DNA of 64,000 nt, taken from assembly GCA_019096065.1 (NCBI GenBank), contig JAGUCH010000001.1, positions 8,618,001-8,682,000 of the forward strand, given 5' to 3'. Position 1 is the first letter of the stretch, and each line of letters begins with the position of its first letter. The notes below the pieces were generated by a model. It was not told where the DNA came from. It did no database searches and worked only from the letters and a program-made list of their open reading frames with translations. The stretch is from Paracyclopina nana. Taxonomy: Eukaryota; Arthropoda; Copepoda; Cyclopoida; Cyclopettidae. The translations under genes and the position numbers were made by a program. Below, piece after piece: positions 34,901-44,800 of this stretch.

Positions 34901-36089
34901 GCTGCATAAGAGATCTGCATCACAAGGCTCGTTGCATGACAATGACCATCTTCTTTTGACTGCCACAAGGCAGGAGAGCAAAAACCGACTCTCGTTCAAA
35001 ATGGTCAAAATGCAAATGAAGGTTAGTTTTAACCACGTTTGGGCAGATCGGTTTTGGCGAAAATATCATTGCTACGATTTGTTAATATTGCATATCTTAA
35101 TAGGAGGCTCTTGGAAGCCTTACATCCAATGGCACGGAAAAGAAGGATTCTAAGAGGGTGTCTGTTCCGCCTCCGAAGCCCCCACCGCCTACAGCTACTG
35201 TTGCAGTGCCCTCGAACCCTGCGGACTCCCCTACCACTGAAAACAACAATGACTCCGGTAAAAAGCCAGACTGGTTGGCTGAACTGAGTCGAAAGCAGGC
35301 TAATCGAAGGAGTGGTCTATTCGAGCCGGTCTCGTCGGCCCCGAGTGAGGTCAAGCCTAGCTCATCACCACCCAAAATTGTCGACTCAACCAACAGCACC
35401 AAGCCAACCGTGGCTCCGGATAAACCACACATTCCGCTCAAACCCAGCCAAATCCGAGAAGAAGGTAATTAAGCTTGACAGCATTGTTTTCCGAGTCGAG
35501 TACGTGAGCTCTTTTTTCTGAAATTTGTTGCAGCGCGCAAGTCGTTCCAAAAAAGGCCGCTATCGAACGAAACCGTAACCCCGGGCAGCAGCAATAATAA
35601 TAATGACAAGGAGAACAACAAGCCGTCCTCTCAAGCCGCAGTGAAATCGGTCGACAAAATCGAAGACAAGAAGATTAAGCCGAAAGTGGCTGCTACTTCT
35701 ACGACTGCTGCTGCTGCTGACGAAATCATTACTAGACCAACTAGTTTTGAACCAGAATTGAAGCCCATATCCACAGTGGCATCCGCTGTGGGCTGGAAAC
35801 CTTCAATTATTCAGAATAATTCTCTAGAGGATGAAGCGATGGACGAGAAAGAGATAGACCTTGCTGAACGCGTAAGTTTTTCCCTTTTCTTGGTAGTGAA
35901 ACTAGTGATAGCGATCGGATGATTTATGTGGAGTGCATTTTATCGTCACAGGTTAAACGGTTGGAGGCAACTGTGGCCAGCATGAAAAAGGAATACGAGG
36001 CCAAGTTTGCAGAGATGACTCAAGAACTAGCAGATGAGAAGATTGCTCGACAAAAGGCTGAGGACGAGCTGAAAAGAATGGTGCAATGA
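28947..36089 (+). CDS. cindr: CIN85/CD2AP family adaptor with three SH3 domains (Cindr)
   Basis: Exons: 28947-28950, 29010-29185, 31985-32375, 32429-32629, 32716-33043, tentatively 33200-33312, then 33896-34050, 34113-34175, 34229-34720, 34818-35021, 35104-35464, 35534-35871 and 35952-36089; about 987 residues. SH3-A (about 9-59) has EFDYEAELADELTIKTGD, GGWWEG and GVFPDNFVK. SH3-B (about 113-168) has DDELELKMDEIVE, GWWKG and VFPSNFVEM. SH3-C (about 408-462) has FPYNSVNDDELTLEEG, GWWKGE and VFPDNFVKI. After it come proline-rich stretches and LAHPTAERVKAPKRRPPSS, which fits the capping-protein-interacting motif of CD2AP/CIN85, and a C-terminal coiled coil of 46 residues ending MVQ. The family links receptors, Cbl-type ligases and actin capping protein in endocytosis and cell junctions. 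The first exon holds only ATG plus G. The 33043-33896 part is uncertain, with weak splice sites. The 2.8-kb second intron may hide further exons. Confidence 0.92.
30565..31458 (+). other. Coding-like blocks inside cindr intron 2, possible alternative exons
   Basis: Three plus-strand blocks look protein-coding. Block 1 (about 30565-30862) is an open frame with six Cys and no recognised domain. Block 2 starts after CTTAG at about 30917 (LLKMMSANWSWNYHIDANGR) and can end at a GTGTAAGA donor near 31098 in phase 2. Block 3 starts after TTCAG at about 31257 in phase 2, is Ser/Pro-rich (SLSSFNLSTPSDSPSPP), and ends at a GTAATT donor near 31458 in phase 0. Blocks 2 and 3 join in frame with each other, and their outer phases (0 and 0) match cindr exons 2 and 3, so they could be an optional cindr insert. 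They could also be chance or an unrelated nested gene. Confidence 0.35.
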
Positions 36090-36309
36090 AGAGATTGATT
36101 TGTGCCTCTAGTCATTATTTTTTCTACATTAACCCTGGCATTTTGTACCATAGTATTTTTTACCAATGTGATAATCACCACATTCATGCAAGCAAGACAA
36201 TTCTGCATTCCAAAATTTTTTTATTGGTCTTAAAATACTGTACCTTTTCCCAAGCAACATTCTCATATCAGTAAATCGATTGTATAGTTTCTAAAGTGAC
36301 AAATCAACT

Positions 36310-36315
36310 AATAAA
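36310..36315 (+). terminator. Polyadenylation signal AATAAA for cindr
   Basis: AATAAA lies about 220 bases after the cindr stop codon. The remaining stretch to 37318 is AT-rich and I see no gene in it. Confidence 0.45.
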
Positions 36316-37318
36316 ATCACTCGAGTAGATAAATCAAGCTGCGCTTTGGAAATTATCGCATCAGAATCCTAGATGCATATGCTGCTAGCGCCGTGGAAGC
36401 TGAAGCGAGCTGGTTATTCTGCTGCAGAGAAAACTATGAAAAGTGGGTATCTAAGCACCATTTAATTAATAGCAACTTCTATGCCTCTAATGAAAAAGGT
36501 TCGAAAGTCAGAGAAGGTCTTCCATTATGTCTCTGTTTTATAGCGGAGATTTTATGAAAGAGCGATTATTTCTCAAACTAGATGATTTTCTGGTATATAT
36601 GTTCAGCTACGAATCCGCCAAAAACTACGAAAAGCAAAATATCGTTATGTCCCAAAACCTACGAATCTACTAATTTCATGATTATGAAGCTTTAATGCAC
36701 CGTAATTTTCATTTACAACTGGTCTTAATTTTTGTTCATGGGCCTGGTTTCATTTGAAGCGCCACTTTACTTATTTAGCGAGCATAAAGACTGCATAGAT
36801 GAAGGCCTTGTCTACTTAATGTGGTGGCTCAAAAAATGGGCAAAAATGGCTGTTCTACCATTTTCCTTGCTTAACATTATTAGAAGCTAAGTTTGTTTTT
36901 GAAGTCAAATATGAATCTGTATCTGCTCCAGGAAGTCAATTAAATTAGAAGCTGAATATCAGTGTTTAAAAGAGAATTTTGGGGATTTGAGGTATTTTCC
37001 CATGCGCGCGAAAGCAGTTTCTTGATCCACAATCGATTCGTAGTTTTTGGGATCTTAGTATTGCTTTTCGAATCTACATACTAGCTTCGCAGTTTTGTGC
37101 ATCGTAGTTTTTTTTCTGTATGTTTTTCTGATGGTTCCTTTGAAAATCACTCGCTGCAGTGCACCATGCAAAGTAAGGCTGATCTCCAGCTCGCCTTAAT
37201 TTGCCCAGCTCAGTTCTTTTGTTTTGACTTTTGAGTTAGTTTTTTGAGGTAGCGGTTACTCACCGTGGTCATAATATGCGGTTAAATCAAATTCAAGATA
37301 CTTTGAACAGGCATCAGT

Positions 37319-37696
37319 ATGTCAAACAGCTTCGACCGAAGCTTTTTGTTGCCAGCTCTTCTGCCTAATGACGAATTGATTATGTACCTGTCACAAAAGG
37401 TAAGTCAGGTTTTTCTGAATAAAAGCACGTGCTTGATTGGAGTCGCCTTTTTTCAGTTCAAAATATCATGCAATCATCTTACAAGAGAAGAAATGTTAGA
37501 CCTTTTTGCCAACAACATTGTTCCAATGCCACGGAGAGAAGAAGTCCCGAATGCTTTGAAGAGAAAACATTCAAATATTGAAGCTTCAAGCCCGATGGAA
37601 AAAGTGATTGAATTTCCTGGAAAACCTTCAATTAGCAATATGACAGAAGAAACCAAAGCTACAAGCCCGAAAAGGAAAAGAATCGAGTTTCCTTGA
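37319..37696 (+). CDS. ASHWIN: Ashwin homologue, tRNA ligase complex subunit
   Basis: Two exons, 37319-37399 and 37457-37696, give 106 residues. The N-terminal region reads FLLPALLPNDELIMYLSQKF, then LTREEMLDLFANNIVPMPRR. This matches the conserved block of vertebrate Ashwin (C2orf49), which has [20 protein letters not shown] and LTDLYVQHAIPLPQRD. The tail ends KRKRIEFP, close to the family's final KRKIQHVTWP. A basic segment (LKRKH) could serve as a nuclear signal. Ashwin is a metazoan component of the tRNA-splicing ligase complex with RTCB, DDX1, FAM98 and CGI-99. Vertebrate Ashwin is about 230 residues, so this copy lacks most of the variable middle. It is convergent with ornithine aminotransferase, stop to stop in about 100 bases. 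Confidence 0.75.
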   Translation: MSNSFDRSFLLPALLPNDELIMYLSQKVSQVFLNKSTCLIGVAFFQFKISCNHLTREEMLDLFANNIVPMPRREEVPNALKRKHSNIEASSPMEKVIEFPGKPSISNMTEETKATSPKRKRIEFP

Positions 37697-37745
37697 AGTA
37701 AGAACCAAATATTTTCGCGCGTTGATGAACTGAGATCACAAGGGA

Positions 37746-37751
37746 AATAAA
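37746..37751 (+). terminator. Polyadenylation signal AATAAA for Ashwin homologue
   Basis: AATAAA lies 50 bases after the Ashwin stop and 50 bases before the stop codon of the convergent OAT gene. Cleavage 10-30 bases beyond would put the Ashwin transcript end next to, or into, the OAT gene. Confidence 0.5.
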
Positions 37752-37800
37752 AAATCAGTAATCACGCAACCGAGAACGTAGAAAGCTTGGAAAGCCTGGT

Positions 37801-39235
37801 TTATTTCTTGAAGCTCATAACAGTGGATTGGATGATTTCTATGGCAGCCCTCAAGTCGGGCTCAGTGATGGTCAATGGTGGGGCTAACCTGATGATGTCC
37901 CCGTGGGTGGGCTTGGCAAGCACTCCGTTTTCGGCCATTCTTAGGCACACTTCCCACGCATCATATTCCTTGGAAACGACGATCGCATTCAGCAGACCTT
38001 TTCCACGAACCAGAGTAACCACATCTTTGTCTATTTTGCCGAGTTCCTCTCTAAAAGGGAGCTTTCAAGAAAAATCCAATTGAACTTTGTAATGGTAGTG
38101 CGTTACCTCACGATGTTGCCCATCTTGTCTGCGTTCTCAGCGAGCTTTTCGTCAATCAGGACTTGAAGAGCGGCTATTGCCACCTTGCAGGACAGAGGGT
38201 TGCCTCCATAGGTGGATCCGTGCTCTCCTGGCTTGATGCAAAGCATGACCTCGTCATTGGCCAAGACTGCGGACACCGGTAGCACGCCCCCGGAGAGCGC
38301 CTTGCCCAAGATGAGAATATCCGGCTTCACCTGCTCATGGTCGACGGCCAGCATTCGTCCGGTGCGGCAAAGTCCGGTCTGCACCTCGTCCGCGATCCAG
38401 AGGACGTTGTGCTTGTCGCAGAGGCGTCGCACCTCCCTCAGGTAGCCCGAATCTGGCACGACAACGCCGGCCTCGCCTTGGATGGGCTCCACCATGAAGG
38501 CGGCCGTGTTCGGGTTGGCCAGCTTGGCCTCCAAGGCCTCCAGGTTGTTGTAGGGTACCATGTCGTAGCCGGGCATGTAGGGGCCGAAGCCTTTGAAGCT
38601 CGTGGGGTCGGTGGAGGATGAGATGGCTGCCAAAGTGCGTCCCCAGAAGTTGTTCTCGCAGTACACAATTCTGGCCTCGTTATCGGGAATGCCCTTGACC
38701 GTGTAGCCCCATTTGCGAGCCAACTTGTTGGCCGTTTCCCCTCCTTCCACGCCTGGAATGAGCCAATTGGTATAATGTGCAGTGCGACTCCTTAAAGCGC
38801 TTTAATCGTTACCCGTGTTCATGGCGAGGAGCTTGTCAAAGCCAAATAGATGGCAGGCATATTCCTCAAACTCTCCCAGCACGTTGTTGTAAAAAGCTCG
38901 CGAGGTTAAGGTCAGCGTGTCGGCTTGCTTCGTCAGAGCCTCCAAAATGCGAGGATGGCAATGGCCTTGATTGACGGCTGGAAAGTGGTCCAAATGAGCC
39001 ATCTATAAATGGAGGAAATAAGCGGCTTACCGGAGTAGGCGCTCAAGAAGTCGTAGTAGCGTTTGCCTTCGACGTCCCACACGAAGATGTCCTTTCCCTT
39101 GGCCAAGGCCACTGGCAAAGGGTGATAGTTGTGGGCGCCGTACTGTAGCTCGCGGTCGATGATGGCTTTGGCCTTGGTGGAGAGCAGCCTTCGCCCGGGC
39201 AACGAAAGGGGCCTCAGGATGGTTCGCATCATCAT
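37801..39235 (-). CDS. Oat: Ornithine aminotransferase, mitochondrial
   Basis: Four exons on the minus strand, 39235-39031, 38977-38813, 38752-38107 and 38050-37801, give 421 residues (human OAT is 439). It is a class III, PLP-dependent aminotransferase that converts ornithine and 2-oxoglutarate to glutamate semialdehyde and glutamate in the mitochondrial matrix. The N-terminus ([20 protein letters not shown]) is a basic, Ser-rich targeting sequence with no acidic residues. Family landmarks: [64 protein letters not shown] with the Asp that holds the pyridine nitrogen, and [15 protein letters not shown] with the Schiff-base Lys at about 274. [13 protein letters not shown] precedes the C-terminal small domain. 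Nothing is missing or broken. Confidence 0.97.
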
Positions 39236-41853
39236 CTTGCTAACTACGTCTCGCGTTTGCTGTAAGAATGCGCTAATCAGAATGAACCATCGCTAAAACG
39301 AGAATGACATCCATGAACAGGTTCCGCGGAAACCAGTTAACGAGCTGGACCATCACGGGGCCGCGTGTCTAGACGTCAAAGGCGCCGGGATGGGGCCAGT
39401 GGTTCGAGTCCACGTGTCGGCGCACCTCTAGCGGCTCGTGCCGTTACGTAATCAACCGAGCGCGCGCGCGCGCACTGCTCGGTCCACCGAAGCGGCTCGC
39501 GCGCACGTCGGCCTTCCTCTCCCACGTGGGCTGGCTTGACAGGCATGACAGTCAGGCCGCGCCATAGAGGCCTGTTTCCAAGGGGCCATTTTGACGTTTT
39601 TCCCAATACATTTGATCCATGAATGCCAGCTTTTCGATGCGAGAGGCCCTCGATGCTCCCGCCGTAGATCCGACTCTTTAGGCACGGCCTCCACCACGGC
39701 CTCGGGCCTGTCACGCTGCCTGCATGTCCAGCTGGCAGCTGGCCGTTGTGCCACGTCCGAGACCCGGCCCGTCCGGTCCAATTTCTGGCCCGAACAGTCA
39801 AAACACGCAGCAAATCTCGAAGGCCGAGGACGCCCAATAAGGCCTCGTCTTTTGGCCTCGAATACCAGGTAAGCCCTTCCCGCGACCTCCCTGGTTCGCC
39901 CGACCTCGGACTGACCTTGCGTCAAAGTTGCGCCGCGTCTGTCACGGCTTCGCGTCAAGTTGTCTGACATCAAACAGGTATATAAAGTGGGCCTTTGGAT
40001 CCTTGCTGAGCCCAATTGACCCTGGATTTTGCGTCCACGCGTGCCTTCATGTTTGAGCATCCTAGTGTAGTAATATCACAGCTAGGAAAGCGATCCCGTC
40101 AGAACTCATTAGTCGTTGCTACGTCGACGCGCGAGGCATTATCATTGAACAAAAGCCCTTTTAAAAGAATTGCTCGAATAAAGGGATCTGCGAGGCTAAA
40201 CCTCTTGGCAGCGGCGAAGGCTTGCTACAAAACTATTGCCGTATTGGAGCTATTCACAGTGTGCGCTTTTCGTCAAAATGTAGCACGCTACGCTCGAAGT
40301 TGCCTTTTAATCCTTTTGCGTCTCAGCTTTAAAACAATGCGATGACATTACCAAAAAAATAATGGACAAGATAGTGTTCGTTCGATGTAGCAATTGTAGC
40401 GCTTCCATATGCCATTGAAAGATGAGCTTGCAATCGAAATTCGCCAGAAAGCTCGAGCAAGAGAAGGCCATCTGCGTCTGCTTTTTCACCATCGCCCACT
40501 TATTGGTAATTTGTAAGAGAAAGCAGCGTCTAACCTACTTTGAGAAGTAGCTTTGATCGATTTCCAAATAAGCCGCTTTATTTGGCGAACGACATGGACC
40601 AACAGGTGGTTAACGGAAACGTTAATAAGATGAGCCTTGATTTTGTGGCCTTTTACTCTTTAATATACATTGGACGTGGTGATCTCCGTCCATTTCGTTC
40701 CTAAAATCTACCATGAATCATTCTCACCGACATTCTTTTAATCGAAAGATTAACGTAAAAATGCTCTCATCAAATGATGTTCTGTAACCCAGCATAGCAC
40801 GGAAATTTCCCAATTATCGAGGATCTTTGCCCTAGATTTAATCCAAAGGAGATGGCAATAATGTACTTTAGCTAAAATAGCCTCGTGAGCCAATTAATAA
40901 CTTACTTTTTGCTAGTTTCAAATTCGTAAAGACTCATCGCAGTTCCGTATAAGTGATGCAAGTGAAAAAACAAAATGATTAGCTCTAACAAATCCTTAAA
41001 AAAACTGCTCAATGCAATGCCTGGGCCTCACTAATGAGAGGATGCTGTGCAATCGCTAAACAGGCTCAAGAGCTTTTCCGAAAATATTGCATAATTCACA
41101 TTCTTTCTACAAAGACAGATGTCATAGCGGAGGAATAATATTTGTGTGATTTTGCGTGGCATTTAGTGGCGGCCTCAATTCTCAGATCTGAGGTCAAAAT
41201 AGTAATATTCCTCTCCAACTTCTCTGAGATCTGTCGCAACTCAGCTGTTTTTCCTCTCACTCTCCTCTCTCTCCCACCTAAGCTGCAAGGCCTCGGCCTT
41301 CATCGAGGCCGTCTGAGGCCGCTTCTAGAGAGGCCCCTTCGTAAAAAACACCGAGAAATTGAGAGTGAGAGAGACTAAGAGGGCAGAGCTTGTCAAAATA
41401 GAAGTCTGCCTTATGTTACTCATCACTATATGGATTCACAGGATTGATTTCGTACATCAAGAGACGTGGAATATTACACTTTGCAGGCGACAGCGCAAAA
41501 CTAGTTTTTTCTGTAGCTTGCCATGCATTGACCGAAAATAAGCATCAGCGGTGGAAGTGGCATCTGTATAACTGAAGAGCGTAGCTTCACCATGATCATT
41601 CGCAAGACGCGCTACAAGAAAAAGAATAAGTGCTGTTGTTTCAAGGATGCTCGTAGAGTAGCAGTAAATCGCGTCTATCTGATCAGTTCGCACCTGTTGT
41701 TGTGCGACTGCGAGCTTGAGAGGCTCTGCTCCGTTTCTCTGCTGGCTGCTCTTGGGAGTAAGCGTGTGCATTTTCGTAGCGCTGCTCTTCAGTTTCGCCG
41801 AAATCAAGCCAGAAATCAGTTCTTCGCCGACTTTAGCAGACCGAGGGGGAAAA
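39236..41853. other. Intergenic region with GC/CpG-rich block between OAT and nuclear receptor
   Basis: From about 39360 to 39970 base composition changes to strongly GC-rich with many CpG, including a run of alternating GC near 39460-39476, unlike the AT-leaning flanks. Long open frames on both strands in this block are what GC-rich DNA gives by chance and have no domains. To the right the DNA returns to AT-rich, with no gene seen up to 41853. OAT and the nuclear receptor diverge from here, so the block may be a CpG-island-like promoter for OAT or for an unseen transcript. Confidence 0.5.
39979..39987 (+). promoter_or_regulatory. TATA box (TATATAAAG) at the edge of the GC-rich block
   Basis: TATATAAAG sits directly at the right edge of the GC-rich block, pointing right. 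A start about 30 bases on would fall near 40010-40020. The frame open from 40016 has no recognised domain and lacks an early ATG, so the transcript, if any, is unknown. Confidence 0.35.
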
Positions 41854-44800
41854 ATGAATTTTTTCCACCCATACTTACGGCTGGACCAATACCAGCCGCC
41901 CTACTATAGTAGCAGTGCAACATTCACTCCGCCTGCTTTCTTACCGCCAGTTCCACCTTTTCACAGCACCCCAATTCACCCACAGGTGGGATCATTTCCA
42001 TTGCGCATCAAAATGGAGGTTAGCTCCGAGGAAAACGAGCACAGCTCCAGTCCCGAGGATGACGCGTGCAATAGCCCCAGAATGGGAGGCTCGAGCTCTG
42101 GCGGGAGGTCGACTGAGTGCGCAGTGTGCTCAGAGGTCACGGACAACCACCACATGCACTACGGTGCCATGTGCTGCTTTTCCTGCAGAGCCTTCTTCAG
42201 GAGAGCCAACCAAAAGACCAAGAAGACGGTGTATGTGTGCAAGCAGGATGGGAATTGTGATATCAGCTTCAAGAACAGGAAAAAATGTCAAAAGTGCAGG
42301 TAAAACTTTCGGCTCTCCATTAACTTTTGCCGTACATTTGAAAATGCGCATGTTCAATTTTGTTCATGCTAGTACATGTGCTTGCTTTTACCATATAGGT
42401 ACGAAAAATGCTTGAGGGTGGGTATGGACCCCAGCCTAGTGCTGAACGATGATCAGAAGCGAGCTAGGTTTCGCAAAATGCACGAAAAAAAGCCGGCGAC
42501 GAGCTCGGCTTGTTGCAACAGTAATGCTTCGTCTTCAGCGTCAATTGTCAGTGTGGGCTCTTCATCATCTGGTGTGGCCAGTCATGACCTCAAGCTGCAT
42601 GCCACCGACTCTCGCTTTGGTGGGCAAATTCGCCGGTCAAAAACTATGGAGAGCGGATCACCTCTGCATCATGTCGCCAGGGAAGCTCAAAGGGCCAGAA
42701 AGTTATCTGGTCAGGCGAGTGTGCGATGTGCCATTCCTAATTTAATCGTAGCTTCTGCAGACAGCTTAGAGCCTCCAGGTAAGCCGATTTCTTCTTCCAA
42801 GCAATCACTAAATCAGAAGTGACGTACAACGCATGCTCTTTACTTAGCCATGACAAAGTTGGGCCTGAATGCTAGCCCCGCTAGGTATAACGAGCAGCCA
42901 GTGGAGGAGACCATCTTTTCGCAGGCTGTGGCAGAAGAGCAGAGCTTCAAGCGGGAAATGACCGAGTTTGAACAGTTCATGGCTGAAGCCACACCAATGG
43001 GCTTGCAAAATGACTCACTCGCAGACCTGGAAGCCACCCTAAGTCTGGCTGCGGAAAATTCGCAACTGAGGTTCGAGGCTTGCAACACATCAGATTTTGT
43101 TGACCTTTTTTCGTCAACTAACACCAACTCATCCACGCCACTCGTTTCAACCTTGAATGCCAGCAGAAGAAGTCCAGCTCTTTTTGAGTCACTGCTGATG
43201 GAAAATAACTCAGAGTCATTGCAACCACTCCACAGCTTCACAACTCCGATGGGAACGTCCCAAGTCCCGTCAATTGAAATCCAGTCTCAGGTATTAACGC
43301 AGCCTCATTTCTCCATTTAATGACTAAGGCTAAAAAGATGGGTTTTTCATGTTACAGGGACAGAGATCCACCAGCAATTCGGCTCCCGAAAGCTATTGGA
43401 GCCTTGGAGAATATTCTGGCGCAAATAATTTGAAGCAAGAGGTCGTGGAAGGCGACTCCGAAGAACTGATCAAGTTGCTTGGAGGCTTCAACGAAGTCGC
43501 TGCTGCGTCATCTTTAGACGAAGATCTCACTGAAAGGATCGTTGCGTTTCATTCCACCAAGACTCGTATCATGCTTTCAGATGCTAAGCAACTAATCCAA
43601 CTGACTAGGCAGCAATTCTGTCAATTTGCTTCAAGACAATTACCATTTCAGGTAAGCGTGTCGTATTGCTCCCTTGATCTCTAAAGGAGCAATCAGCTTC
43701 TCCAATCTTGCTTCTCATTTACGTAGCTGATTTGTATTCTTTCTACTTTCCATCAAAATGCGTGGCATGAATTGTACTGTGCGAACGATTCAATAACTAA
43801 GCATCTCGCGTCTCACAGTAGTAATTAATGGCCATTTTTCGTCAAATTTCAGGGGCTTAATCGAGGTGACCAAGAAAATCTGCTCGCCACAAACGGAGCT
43901 TTGTACCTCAACTACATCCTGGGGAAATACTTCATCACTCAAGATGGCTCTGCTCAACTCAAATGGCTACTGGGCTCCAACTTTGCACCCGCGCAGTATG
44001 TGCAAAACCTTGGCCACGTTGACATTGTGGAATTCAACGCTTGCGTCAACCTCTTTGAGAGTGATGAAAAGGCCCAGTTGTACCTAGAAACTGCTGAACA
44101 TGGCCTCAAAGGCTTGAAGGCCAGCCCATCTGCCAACGGCGTCATAGCCGCACTCATACTGTATAATACAAGGCCATTCGAGAGTGAAATCGCCAAACAG
44201 GATGGAATGAGGGAACTGGTTGACTCCGATGCTGTTGAGGCTGCTTTTCGTGCTATCAAGTCTTGGATTCGCAACAGCCCTAACTATGCTCACATTTTGG
44301 TGGACATGGAGCAAGAGCGATCGCCAAAATTCATCGACTGCCTCATTCACTTGAAGCAAATATTCCAGGTTAGTAGCCCTTAATTTATTTTGTTTGCTGG
44401 TTTCGCTTACTTTCCGTACATAATTAAGGAGGATCTTCTCTTCTTTTTTATTATTAAGACTCTTCCTTTCTATTATTTACTCCTTTCTTGGATTTAATTT
44501 CCAATTAAAATACATTATATACAGGGTGTCCCACAGTTCCGGAACAAGTGCAACTTCACGGCAAACGTATTTTATTTGCTGCGATGATTTTATGAAGCTA
44601 TATTTCTAAAGATCAGAAGACAGTCTGTGGCTAAGGATTTTTCTTTCTTAAGAAGGAAAAGCTATGCATTTTTTAAATGAGACCATTCATGACTGATTTT
44701 TGCTTTGGTTCTCTCATTTAGCAAGAATCTTCCCCCATGCATTCAGAGTTCGAGTGTTAAGTTGTTCAAAAAGCTAACTATCCTTCATGGTGGTTCCAAT

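Noticed and set aside
39340..39420. tRNA gene around the B box at 39401
   Set aside because: No acceptor stem, anticodon arm or A box can be built upstream, so only the B box itself is reported.
39452..40060. Long minus-strand open frames in the GC-rich block (about 150-200 codons)
   Set aside because: GC-rich DNA has few stop codons by chance. The frames overlap each other on both strands, have no domain and biased Arg/Ala/Gly composition.
41716..41853. Longer N-terminus for the nuclear receptor
   Set aside because: The frame is open, but there is no ATG in it before 41854; this is more likely 5' untranslated sequence.
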